Source: Methanocorpusculum sp.
GTDB lineage: Archaea; Halobacteriota; Methanomicrobia; Methanomicrobiales; Methanocorpusculaceae
Length of the DNA stretch: 6,473 nt
NCBI GenBank assembly: GCA_029987025.1
Contig: DALTWQ010000070.1
Span: 1 to 6,473, forward strand
Reading direction: 5' to 3'
Positions 1 to 6,131 of the stretch are shown here, piece by piece. How positions within the stretch are numbered: position 1 is the stretch's first letter; every line of letters begins with the position of its first letter. The notes beneath the pieces were generated by a model. It had not been told where the DNA came from. It did no database searches and saw nothing but the letters and a program-made list of their open reading frames with translations. A program made the position numbers and the translations under genes.

Positions 1-62
1 ACGGCGCTAGCTTCAGGGGCTAGTCTAGTAGTAGTTCTGGGGTTCGAATCCCTTCTCTCGCA
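1..62 (+). tRNA. tRNA-Leu(CAG), 5' end outside the window
   Basis: Partial leucine tRNA reading CUG codons; the acceptor 5' strand and most of the D arm lie before the window. The anticodon stem is CTAGC (7-11) with GCTAG (19-23) around the seven-base loop TTCAGGG, which puts the anticodon CAG at 14-16. A long variable arm follows (CTA/TAG around GTAG, about 25-34), as expected for a class II tRNA such as tRNA-Leu. The T arm has the canonical loop TTCGAAT (43-49) with a GGGG/CCCT stem; the outermost pair (38/54) is T-T, which is slightly irregular. The acceptor 3' strand is CTCTCGC (55-61), with discriminator A62. CCA is not encoded, which is common in archaea. No copy of the tRNA 3' end is seen elsewhere in the window, so there is no sign of an integrated element with its attachment site here. 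Confidence 0.9.
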
Positions 63-82
63 CTTTTTGTCCTGTTTTTTGT
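63..82 (+). terminator. T-rich terminator after tRNA-Leu
   Basis: Two oligo-T runs (T5 and T6, each followed by GTCC) lie directly after the tRNA discriminator base. Archaeal RNA polymerase terminates at T-runs without needing a hairpin, so this is the likely end of the tRNA transcript. Confidence 0.55.
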
Positions 83-198
83 CCGATTACTGAAATTCGA
101 CTGAATCAGCCCTGCTTTTCTCTGATTTTGTTTTTGATAATCTGGAAGAGATACCCGGCACAATCCCGGAATTGAGAGGAAAAGCTGCGTTCATACCT

Positions 199-257
199 AC
201 AATTAATACCAATAAAGACAATTAATAGATAGTACATATCTCATACTGCAGACAGTA
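199..257 (+). promoter_or_regulatory. AT-rich promoter region with a 10-bp direct repeat
   Basis: The decamer ACAATTAATA occurs at 199-208 and again at 218-227, start to start 19 bp apart. It is followed by further AT-rich sequence (AGATAGTACATATC). One copy may contain the TATA element of the transglutaminase-like gene, and the pair could be an operator. No transcription start can be fixed from sequence alone. The stretch 83-198 holds no supportable gene. Confidence 0.3.
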
Positions 258-311
258 TTGAATACCCGGCCGCTTCAGACACAAACTGAAAAACAACATA
301 TCAATACTCAA

Positions 312-1433
312 ATGAAAGGAAAAGACAACCTGAAATTCAGCGGAACCACACATGTCCAGACATTTAGTGAATTCGTTGCTGAACGAAAAAAAAGAAAAAT
401 ACATCACACAATAAAAATAGTATTCACTGTTTTACTTTTCCTTCTTCTCATTACGCTCGGAACAGCAATTACTATAGAAGATTCGCTGGACAGCAGCAGT
501 TCATCTCACAAAGATATCGTCGGAATGTGGTATACAACGTCACATTCTGATACCATATATTACACATTCGAACCTGACGGAACCGGATACCGGGAGCAGT
601 TCAATGCAGACGGAAAACAATACCAGATACAAAGAGTAACCTGGTCTGGTGAAAACGGATTCTACACCATAAAGGATATGCTGACATTTTCTGTAAGCAC
701 ATTCACCATTAACGGTGATACAGCACACTCTTCAGCCGGCTTCGATTTTGTAAAAACAGCACAAAAAGAAATCCCCGCCCTGGAACCGACAGTAATCTCA
801 TCAGCAAAACAGACACGGTATTCTGCATCCTCCCCGGTACAGAATCAGGACGAAGTAATTACGCGAAACTACAACTGGACATACAACGGCTATGTATTTA
901 CACTAACCGTCCCGTATTCCAAATCAGCCTACAATTATTACAAAAGATTAGGACACGGCAACCCGATGCTTGAAAGGTATGTATCCGAATCCGTCAACCG
1001 TAAGATAGTATCTGAAATTGCATCTCTGATTGCATACGAAACAGGCAGACTCGGATTTGATGAGTTTGACAGAGTGATGTGTGCAGCTTCATTTGTTCAA
1101 TCACTGCCGTACATATCAGATAAAGAAACGACCGGCTTCGATGAGTATGTGCGTTACCCGGTTGAAACACTTGTGGACATGTGCGGAGACTGTGATGATA
1201 CCGCAGTCCTTACCGCTGCAATTCTCTCAGAAATGGGATATGACTGCGCATTACTGGAATTTAAGAAGCATGTAGCTGTCGGTGTAAAAGGAGGAGACGG
1301 CATTCAGGGAACCTACTTCCTGAAGAACGGAGACAAGTACTTCTATCTCGAAACTACTAATACAGACTGGGAGATTGGAGAGTGTCTGGATGATTATACA
1401 TCATCAAAGGTAAATGTTGTTCTTATAAAGTAA
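312..1433 (+). CDS. membrane-anchored transglutaminase-like cysteine protein
   Basis: Probable extracytoplasmic papain-fold (transglutaminase-like) protein; substrate unknown. I chose ATG 312 (373 residues). A TTG at 258 would add 18 residues, and neither start has a convincing ribosome binding site. Numbering from ATG 312: a basic segment (ERKKRKIHH) precedes one hydrophobic helix at about 34-54, so the bulk of the chain is probably outside the cell. Residues about 69-145 are beta-rich with a GMWYTT start and DGTGY turns, resembling a lipocalin-like small domain. The C-terminal part carries the family signature: VDMCGDCDDTAVLTAAIL with candidate nucleophile Cys294, KKHVAVGV with His320, and YFYLETT with Glu347 as a possible third catalytic residue. 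Related archaeal proteins share the same PVETLVDxCGDC...HxAVGV...YLETT order. The gene stands alone; pnuC follows after 105 bp. The domain call is firm; hydrolase or cross-linking activity is inference. Confidence 0.88.
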   Translation: MKGKDNLKFSGTTHVQTFSEFVAERKKRKIHHTIKIVFTVLLFLLLITLGTAITIEDSLDSSSSSHKDIVGMWYTTSHSDTIYYTFEPDGTGYREQFNADGKQYQIQRVTWSGENGFYTIKDMLTFSVSTFTINGDTAHSSAGFDFVKTAQKEIPALEPTVISSAKQTRYSASSPVQNQDEVITRNYNWTYNGYVFTLTVPYSKSAYNYYKRLGHGNPMLERYVSESVNRKIVSEIASLIAYETGRLGFDEFDRVMCAASFVQSLPYISDKETTGFDEYVRYPVETLVDMCGDCDDTAVLTAAILSEMGYDCALLEFKKHVAVGVKGGDGIQGTYFLKNGDKYFYLETTNTDWEIGECLDDYTSSKVNVVLIK

Positions 1434-1451
1434 CTTTTCAACCAACCCGTA

Positions 1452-1457
1452 TTTTTT
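1452..1457 (+). terminator. T6 run after the transglutaminase-like gene
   Basis: A T6 run lies about 20 bases after the stop codon, with no clear stem. In archaea this may be enough for termination and would separate this gene from the transporter downstream, but a single T6 is weak evidence. Confidence 0.3.
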
Positions 1458-1538
1458 CATTCAGTTATCTGACATCACCATGCAGCACCAACAGGGCTTT
1501 ACCTGCTGAGTACAAAAAAGACTGGGTATTTTTCCGCA

Positions 1539-2243
1539 ATGAACCCGACAAAAACCATTTCCGCCTACATCCGATTCGAGTTCTCCAACTGGAAGAAAAG
1601 TGAAATCCTCTGGCTCGCAGTATCAGTAATCATCATCACTGCCGTTTCATTCAGCCTCGGGGATACTCTCCTTGGAATCATCTCAGCTGCCGCAGGAATT
1701 TCTGCTGCAGTTCTTACCGGAAAAGGAAAGACATCGGGCTATATCATAGGAACACTGAATGCAGTTTTGTATTCCGTAATCGCGTTCGAAGCAGCATACT
1801 ACGGTGAGGTTATACTGAAGCTCTTTGTCTTTATTCCGCTCAATATTGCCGGATTTATTCTCTGGTCACGGCACCTTGATATAAAGAGATCCGAGGTCAT
1901 CAAACGCCGGCTCAAAAATCCCGTGCGGCTTCTTATCCTGCTCCTTCTGATACCTGCAGTGTATCTGTTCGGACTGTTTCTTGCAAACCTCGGAGATCCC
2001 GAACCATTCATTGACAGTTTTACGACGATTCTATCCGTCGCCGCACTGATTCTTACCATAAACCGCTTCGCCGAGCAGTGGTGGCTGTGGATTGCAGTCA
2101 ATGTTTTTACAATCGTTCTGTGGGGGATTAATGTCGCATCAGGCAGTACCAACTATGCAACACTCCTCATGTGGATTGTGTATCTGATTAACTCATGTAT
2201 CATGTGCAGAAAGTGGATGAAGGATTCTGCGGGGAAGGAATAA
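1539..2243 (+). CDS. pnuC: PnuC-family vitamin/nucleoside transporter
   Basis: Integral membrane transporter of the PnuC family, which in characterised bacteria imports nicotinamide riboside by facilitated diffusion driven by intracellular phosphorylation. Relatives carry thiamine or riboflavin, so the substrate here is not proven. The 234-residue length is typical. I count seven to eight hydrophobic segments, at about 24-40, 43-60, 66-84, 91-110, 131-149, 158-174, 182-200 and 205-224. Family features are the KGKTSGYIIGTLNAVLYS stretch (62-79), FIPLNIAGFILW (98-109) and the C-terminal EQWWLWIAVNVFTIVLW (179-195), whose WW..W...N pattern is characteristic. The loop at 111-130 is strongly basic, so it probably faces the cytoplasm. 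The start ATG has no obvious Shine-Dalgarno sequence. No NAD-biosynthesis kinase, regulator or riboswitch is seen next to it, so context does not settle the substrate. Confidence 0.88.
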   Translation: MNPTKTISAYIRFEFSNWKKSEILWLAVSVIIITAVSFSLGDTLLGIISAAAGISAAVLTGKGKTSGYIIGTLNAVLYSVIAFEAAYYGEVILKLFVFIPLNIAGFILWSRHLDIKRSEVIKRRLKNPVRLLILLLLIPAVYLFGLFLANLGDPEPFIDSFTTILSVAALILTINRFAEQWWLWIAVNVFTIVLWGINVASGSTNYATLLMWIVYLINSCIMCRKWMKDSAGKE

Positions 2244-2293
2244 GAGAAAAAACTCTTCGACGTTTTATGTGAACTAAAGGATATTTATCATAT

Positions 2294-2570
2294 CAGTGTA
2301 CAAGCTATCCCCAGACACGGATGTCACGGATTACACGCGGATGCTCGCTACGCTCGCGGCTTGCGCAATGCGCAAGCCAACACGGATAAAAAATAAGATT
2401 CACGTCTATTCTTTATTAACCCACGGAGAAGTAATAAGACACACCCATCTGAAAGAGAGATTGTTCATATTTATTCATCTGTGATGGCTTGCGCATTGCG
2501 CAAGCCGCGAGCGTAGCGAGCATCCGTGTGTAATCCGCGACATCCGTGTCTGGGGATAACCTATACACTG
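2294..2570. repeat. 86-bp imperfect inverted repeat element with 105-nt centre
   Basis: Left arm 2294-2379 pairs with right arm 2485-2570 at 81 of 86 positions. The mismatched pairs are 2301/2563, 2303/2561, 2305/2559, 2326/2538 and 2337/2527; all five are transitions. Each arm contains 9-bp-spaced CACGGAT heptamers (2316 and 2325, a degenerate one at 2334; a further copy at 2381 lies in the centre) and a near-perfect 21-nt palindrome built on GGCTTGCGCA (2358-2378 and 2486-2506). The centre 2380-2484 is AT-rich, with a small TTATTA/TAATAA inverted repeat. I see no target-site duplication outside the arms and no transposase. It lies between two co-directional genes. It may be a non-autonomous (MITE-like) or dispersed repeat, or a structured RNA or terminator. 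A 62-codon reading frame from 2296 runs through it but looks fortuitous. Confidence 0.93.
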
Positions 2571-2624
2571 CAATGTCCAAATCCATTATCTATTCCAAGA
2601 CACTATGTATAGATAACAAACCCA

Positions 2625-3254
2625 ATGAACACCATCGACTCAATAACCAGAAAAATAGAGAGACTCTTTGCAGGCGACTCCTCCGGTCATGATTTCTACC
2701 ACAGCATCAGAGTTTACAAAAACGCCTGTCTGATTGCTGAAACCGAAGAGTGCGACAAAGAGATTGTCGCTATAGCAGCCCTTCTGCATGACGCTGACGA
2801 TGTAAAACTGTTCCATACGGAAAACTACGCAAACGCCAGAGAAATAATGACCGGAGAAGGCATCGCAGATGACATTCAGGAACGTGTCATTGATGCGATA
2901 TCTACGGTCTCCTTCAAAGGAACTGATACGGTAACGCCTGCGTCCATCGAAGGAAAAATCGTGCAGGACGCAGACCGCCTCGATGCATTAGGAGCAGTAG
3001 GTATTGCAAGAGCCTTCGCATTCGGAGGAAGCCGGGGAAGAAGCATGTATGACCCTGCTGAAAAACCTGCGATGCAGATGTCTGAAGAAGAGTACCGCTC
3101 ACGCGAGGGAACAACAATCAACCATTTTTACGAGAAGCTGTTTCTGCTCAAAAACATGATGAACACAAAAACGGCGCAGAGACTCGCGGAGAAAAGAGAC
3201 GCGTTCATGCATGAGTTCGTCGATGAGTTTCTTGAGGAGTGGAACGGGAAATAA
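2625..3254 (+). CDS. HD-domain metal-dependent phosphohydrolase (YedJ/YpgQ-like)
   Basis: Predicted cytoplasmic HD-superfamily phosphohydrolase of 209 residues, close to the usual length for the YedJ/YpgQ type. The one relative I know to be studied, Bacillus YpgQ, hydrolyses nucleoside triphosphates to monophosphates and pyrophosphate; activity here is inference. Expected metal ligands are in place: His26 in GHDFYHSIRV, the His55-Asp56 doublet in AALLHDADD, and Asp115/Asp117 in VQDADRLDALGAVGIARAF. The segment FGGSRGRSMYDP and the later TTINHFYEKLFLLKNMM are also typical of this family. There is no signal peptide or membrane segment. The ATG lies 54 bp after the inverted-repeat element; an AT-rich stretch at about 2603-2615 sits too close to the start for a canonical TATA position. 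No Shine-Dalgarno is visible. The gene runs towards the minus-strand surface protein gene, with three hairpins in between. Confidence 0.9.
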   Translation: MNTIDSITRKIERLFAGDSSGHDFYHSIRVYKNACLIAETEECDKEIVAIAALLHDADDVKLFHTENYANAREIMTGEGIADDIQERVIDAISTVSFKGTDTVTPASIEGKIVQDADRLDALGAVGIARAFAFGGSRGRSMYDPAEKPAMQMSEEEYRSREGTTINHFYEKLFLLKNMMNTKTAQRLAEKRDAFMHEFVDEFLEEWNGK

Positions 3255-3399
3255 GATGGCTGAATTCTTCATTCTCTCATTAAACAAATAATTGTTTTTC
3301 AGCACTCAAAAAACCGCAGAAATCCTGTGTGCCCGCTATAACAACAGCAGGAAAAATAAAAAAACGGAAAAACAGTTCAGACACTCATCAGTTATGCAG

Positions 3400-3441
3400 A
3401 AAGCAGATGAGGCGGTTTGCGGTGTTTCTCATCTGCTTTTT
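3400..3441 (+). terminator. hairpin plus T5 terminator of the HD-domain gene
   Basis: AAAGCAGATGAG (3400-3411) pairs with CTCATCTGCTTT (3428-3439) to form a perfect 12-bp stem with a 16-nt loop. The 3' side runs into a T5 tract (3437-3441), and the 5' side begins with A residues. It lies about 146 bp after the HD-domain stop codon. The A/T flanks could let it act on the opposite strand too, but the T-run favours plus-strand transcripts. Confidence 0.55.
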
Positions 3442-3477
3442 GCGGGGTTCGTCAGGTGTATGTTTTTGACTGAAACT

Positions 3478-3523
3478 GCAGACGTGTTCACTGGTTTGCG
3501 GGTTTTTGATGAAGCACGTCTGC
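3478..3523. repeat. 9-bp inverted repeat in the convergent gap
   Basis: GCAGACGTG (3478-3486) and CACGTCTGC (3515-3523) are perfect inverted repeats around a 28-nt loop. No T-run follows immediately. It is the middle one of three stem-loops between the converging genes. It could be a transcript-end structure, a protein-binding site or chance. Confidence 0.5.
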
Positions 3524-3538
3524 GAGTGTGATGTGTGA

Positions 3539-3598
3539 CGATGCAGGTACTATCCCCGAAGTTACCTGCGTGTGCATCGGGGAGATTTTTTTCTTTTT
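3539..3598 (+). terminator. compound stem-loop followed by T7-C-T5
   Basis: Several pairings compete here: GCAGGTA (3543-3549) with TACCTGC (3563-3569), the outer CGATGCA (3539-3545) with TGCATCG (3573-3579), and CCCCGA (3554-3559) with TCGGGG (3577-3582). They are followed by T7 (3586-3592), C, and T5 (3594-3598). It would stop plus-strand transcription just before the end of the opposing surface protein gene, preventing antisense readthrough. The rest of the 3255-3610 gap holds no supportable gene. Confidence 0.5.
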
Positions 3599-3610
3599 CT
3601 GCAGCCGGTG

Positions 3611-6055
3611 TTACGTTCTTCTAAGGCCGAAGAAGACTGCGGCGGCGCCTAATCCTGCAAGGATTCCGGCGAACGGTACCGGCGATGCAGAGGTCTGTGT
3701 CGGCTGCGGCTGAGATGCTGCCGGTGCGGTGTCAAACTTCTTAATCAGGACACCGAACGGAGATGTGCCGTCTGTCTTTGCGGTGTAGTAGTAGTTTGTA
3801 TCGTCTTCGGTAATCTGCAGGGTGTCGAGCGGGACCCAGATGTCGTATGATTCAAGGAAGTGGTAGATGGTAACATCATCTGTGGTAAGTCCGGATGCAA
3901 TTACATCTGCCTTCGGAACGGTGACTTTTACCTGCGTAAGTTTTTCATTCGGGTTTGCAGCATGGATGTCATAGACTCTGGCGAAGGTGACTTTGTCGGC
4001 ATCAGATACACCGCTGTTGGTGTTAACGATTGCCGGGGCGCCTTTGCTGTTCGTAAGAGGAACGCCTGCGTAGGATGCCGCGGAGAGTTTGATTTCAGCT
4101 TCTGCTGCTGCTTCAGGGCTTGATGTTCTGAGGGAGGCAAGATCAGAGGCAGATGCACTGACGACTGATGCTGAGGCATACTGTGCTGTGGATTCAGAGG
4201 ATACCTGTGATCCGGCTGATGGAGCAGCGGACTGAAGGATTGTGCTGGACCCCTGTGAACTGCTGCCGCCGGATGACGGACGCTGGGTCGGAACAGGTGT
4301 CGGGGACGGCGGAACTGCTGTCCAGACAGCGTACAGAGTAACAGTATCGCCGTCAACAGCGGTCAGATTCAGCACTGAGGCTCCGTTTGCGTAATCAACA
4401 TCAGTTCCTGATATGCCGGTTGCATTCCATCCTGCAAAGTTAAATCCGGGTTTAGTGAAGGTGTTTGCGGAAAGCGACTGCGGGACATCATAGGTAAAGA
4501 CCTGTTCATCCATAGTTCCGGAACCGGTGTTGTTGTTGAAGGAGACGTTGTAGGTGTATGCAGTCCAGTTTGCAAAGAGGGAAAAGTCCTCTGTGACCGG
4601 AGTGCTGAAGTCATACGGGGTGCCTGATGCATCAGTCTGGTTCCAGCCGTTGAAGGTATATCCTGTTTTTGCCGGGTCGGCAGGTTTTTCAACCGGAGTG
4701 TTATAGGGGACAGATGCGTTGGTGTAATACACAACACCGGTCTCGTTGTAGAAGGTAACTGTGCACGGCGGAGGAACATTCACAAATGAGATTGCGTTAT
4801 ATGATTTGCCGAAACCGATGTTGGTAAGTCTGGTGATTGTTGTGTTTTTAGCAGGGGCTGCCGTACCGCCGAGAACAATAGTAATCTTAGGATCAGATTC
4901 GTTGTTGTCCTTGTTTACCCAGACATTTGTCTGAGTTACATTAGTGGCATCCTCAGTTATCTTCTCGGAACCGGAGATGTTTGCAACAGTATCTGCATCA
5001 CCGCGAACTGCAACCTGCTTCAACTCGCATCCTGAAAAGACGCTCGCGGAGTATGCGTGGCCAACCAGCCCGCCAACGCGGTTGCTGCCGGATGCAGTTC
5101 CTGCAACTGTGCAGCTTGCAACCTTGCAGTTCGTAATGCCGCTGTTGCTCGCGGAGTCTGCGTAGCCAACCAGCCCGCCAACGTCGTGGCTGTCGGCAGA
5201 AACAATGCAGTTCGTCACCGTGCAGCCCTTCATGAAGTAATCTAAGCTCGCGGAGTGTGCGTCGCCAACCAGCCCGCCAACGCGGTCGCTGCCGGATGCA
5301 GTTGCCGCAACTGTACAGCTCGCAACCGCGCAGTTGCTAAAGCTCGCGGAGTTTGCGCAGCCAACCAGCCCGCCAACTTCGCTGCTGCCGGCAGAAATAC
5401 TGCAGGATGCAGCACTGCAATCTGCAAAGCTCGCGGAGTATGCGAAGCCAACCAGCCCGCCAACGTCGATGCTGCCGGCGTCGGTTCCTTCAATCAGGCA
5501 GTTCTGCAGGTGACAGTGAGTGACGTTCAGTGTGCCGGAACCATAAGCATAACCCACGATGCCGCCAAAACCCCATGCACTCTCAGGAGCTGATGAGGAG
5601 ACTGTGACATCAGTCATAGTGAGATTTCTGATGGTGAGAGTTTTATCACCAGTAATATTGACAGCGCCGAACAGGGCACCAACAAAGACATCACTACCTT
5701 CTGAATATCCAGCAAAGTTGCCGGTGTAACCAGAGAAGTCAAGAATCAAATTCTCAGTCACATTAAACTGATTGTTCGGAACAAAGTCCCATGCACCTTC
5801 TTCTTTAAAGTAACCGCCAATATTTTTCGGCGAGATAGCTTCGCTGCCGGTAATATAAACAGTTCCGTTTAATGCACTCAACTGATCATTAGTAAGAGCG
5901 TTCCATTCGGATGCAGTATATGTGCCATCTGCGCTCGCCGCACCTGCAAACACCGCTGCTGCGAGCAGGAAAATAAGAACAGCGCTTACGGCTGCGGTCA
6001 AAAATCTATGCCTGGAAGCCCCGGCGCTGGGCACAGCGCAGTGGGGGGGGGACAT
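3611..6055 (-). CDS. large secreted GLUG/InlB-repeat cell-surface protein
   Basis: Predicted envelope protein (814 residues), probably for adhesion or as part of the cell coat. A basic RHR and hydrophobic stretch (about 15-40, ending AGAASADG) form a signal peptide. Six GLUG-type GGLVG/GGIVG motifs at about 163, 198, 227, 259, 292 and 327 mark a beta-helix. Two InlB/Listeria-Bacteroides repeats follow (about 431-498, 501-579; FNGW...FANW and FAGW...YAVW), then a PSPTPVPT/SSGGSSS linker (581-604). Next comes a PGF-pre-PGF-like domain (about 620-772; VTVPKADVIASG, DVTIYHF, DGTSPFGVLIKKF). The end, PFAGILAGLGAAAVFFGLRR, is a hydrophobic helix with an arginine tail, like archaeal PGF-CTERM-type sorting signals. 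Many N-x-S/T sequons suggest glycosylation. ATG 6055 is immediately followed by a C9 tract, and an in-frame stop lies 39 bp upstream; see the C9 tract entry for an alternative start in another frame. The ligand is unknown. Confidence 0.9.
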   Translation of the reverse strand: MSPPHCAVPSAGASRHRFLTAAVSAVLIFLLAAAVFAGAASADGTYTASEWNALTNDQLSALNGTVYITGSEAISPKNIGGYFKEEGAWDFVPNNQFNVTENLILDFSGYTGNFAGYSEGSDVFVGALFGAVNITGDKTLTIRNLTMTDVTVSSSAPESAWGFGGIVGYAYGSGTLNVTHCHLQNCLIEGTDAGSIDVGGLVGFAYSASFADCSAASCSISAGSSEVGGLVGCANSASFSNCAVASCTVAATASGSDRVGGLVGDAHSASLDYFMKGCTVTNCIVSADSHDVGGLVGYADSASNSGITNCKVASCTVAGTASGSNRVGGLVGHAYSASVFSGCELKQVAVRGDADTVANISGSEKITEDATNVTQTNVWVNKDNNESDPKITIVLGGTAAPAKNTTITRLTNIGFGKSYNAISFVNVPPPCTVTFYNETGVVYYTNASVPYNTPVEKPADPAKTGYTFNGWNQTDASGTPYDFSTPVTEDFSLFANWTAYTYNVSFNNNTGSGTMDEQVFTYDVPQSLSANTFTKPGFNFAGWNATGISGTDVDYANGASVLNLTAVDGDTVTLYAVWTAVPPSPTPVPTQRPSSGGSSSQGSSTILQSAAPSAGSQVSSESTAQYASASVVSASASDLASLRTSSPEAAAEAEIKLSAASYAGVPLTNSKGAPAIVNTNSGVSDADKVTFARVYDIHAANPNEKLTQVKVTVPKADVIASGLTTDDVTIYHFLESYDIWVPLDTLQITEDDTNYYYTAKTDGTSPFGVLIKKFDTAPAASQPQPTQTSASPVPFAGILAGLGAAAVFFGLRRT
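5042..5465 (-). repeat. five tandem GLUG-repeat DNA cores, 37 bp each
   Basis: A 37-bp core beginning GCTCGCGGAGT (plus strand) recurs at 5042-5078, 5147-5183, 5246-5282, 5342-5378 and 5429-5465, spaced 105, 99, 96 and 87 bp. Thirty-three positions are identical in all five copies, synonymous sites included. The variable ones are position 12, positions 17-18 and the last base. The sense strand encodes GGLVG-X-A-Z-SAS. The spacers of the first and third units are also closely alike, suggesting a larger duplication of two units. A sixth, more diverged repeat lies at about 5536-5567. The pattern points to recent expansion or gene conversion. Confidence 0.92.
6019..6046 (-). promoter_or_regulatory. 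GC-rich hairpin next to the start codon
   Basis: In the mRNA, GCGCTG (complement of 6034-6039) pairs with CAGCGC (complement of 6024-6029) around a 4-nt loop. The stem can extend by pairing C residues of the C9 tract with GGGG (complement of 6019-6022). It lies within about 40 nt of the start codon and could reduce or gate translation. Codon constraints alone do not require it. Confidence 0.4.
6043..6051 (-). repeat. C9 homopolymer directly after the start codon
   Basis: Nine consecutive G on the plus strand are C9 in the coding strand, within codons 2 to 5 (TCC CCC CCC CAC). A second ATG at 6102-6100 reads into the same tract in another frame and ends after 34 codons at 6000-5998. With ten C instead of nine, that upstream ATG would run in frame into the signal peptide of the surface protein. 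The tract is thus a candidate slippage switch, or a place where a homopolymer sequencing error would misplace the start. Confidence 0.85.
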
Positions 6056-6108
6056 GTTCGCGTGGAACTGCCCGGGCCTGACGTTTGCGATTTAACAGTC
6101 ATACTAAG

Positions 6109-6131
6109 AAAAAACTACTGATAACGGTAGT
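6109..6131 (-). terminator. hairpin plus T6 in the leader of the surface gene (possible attenuator)
   Basis: ACTACTG (6114-6120) and CGGTAGT (6125-6131) form a 7-bp stem with one wobble pair and a 4-nt loop. On the minus strand this is directly followed by T6 (complement of 6109-6114), then the upstream ATG at 6102. If transcription starts further upstream, near the TATA-like sequence at about 6155-6175, this would sit in the leader as an attenuator. If it starts near 6107, the element is mostly promoter DNA. Confidence 0.4.

Noticed and set aside
43..62. tRNA 3' end as an integration site (attL)
   Set aside because: No second copy of the tRNA 3' sequence and no integrase gene are seen in the window.
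87..224. Open stretch reading ...SDFVFDNLEEIPGTIPELRG... ending TAA
   Set aside because: It looks mildly protein-like, but it has no ATG or GTG start, only a late TTG, and begins after a stop near the tRNA. It may be a gene remnant; evidence is too thin to list.
2296..2484. 62-codon plus-strand frame starting at a GTG
   Set aside because: It lies almost wholly inside the left arm and centre of the inverted-repeat element, with repeat-derived residues and no recognisable domain.
3292..3713. Two plus-strand frames (79 and 61 codons) in the convergent gap and the end of the surface gene
   Set aside because: They run through hairpins and T-runs, overlap the opposing gene, and their composition looks non-coding.
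5042..5465. CRISPR array suggested by regularly spaced 37-bp repeats
   Set aside because: The repeats are in frame within a secreted protein gene, the spacers are related to each other, and they encode GLUG motifs.
5042..5465. Diversity-generating retroelement variable region
   Set aside because: NNC codons fit, but adenines in neighbouring GCA and AGC codons are unchanged in all five copies, and no reverse transcriptase or template repeat is present in the window.
5057..5593. Cys/Ala/Asn-rich plus-strand frames across the surface gene
   Set aside because: They are antisense readings of the GLUG repeat DNA, which keeps several frames open because of its repetitive GC-rich codons.
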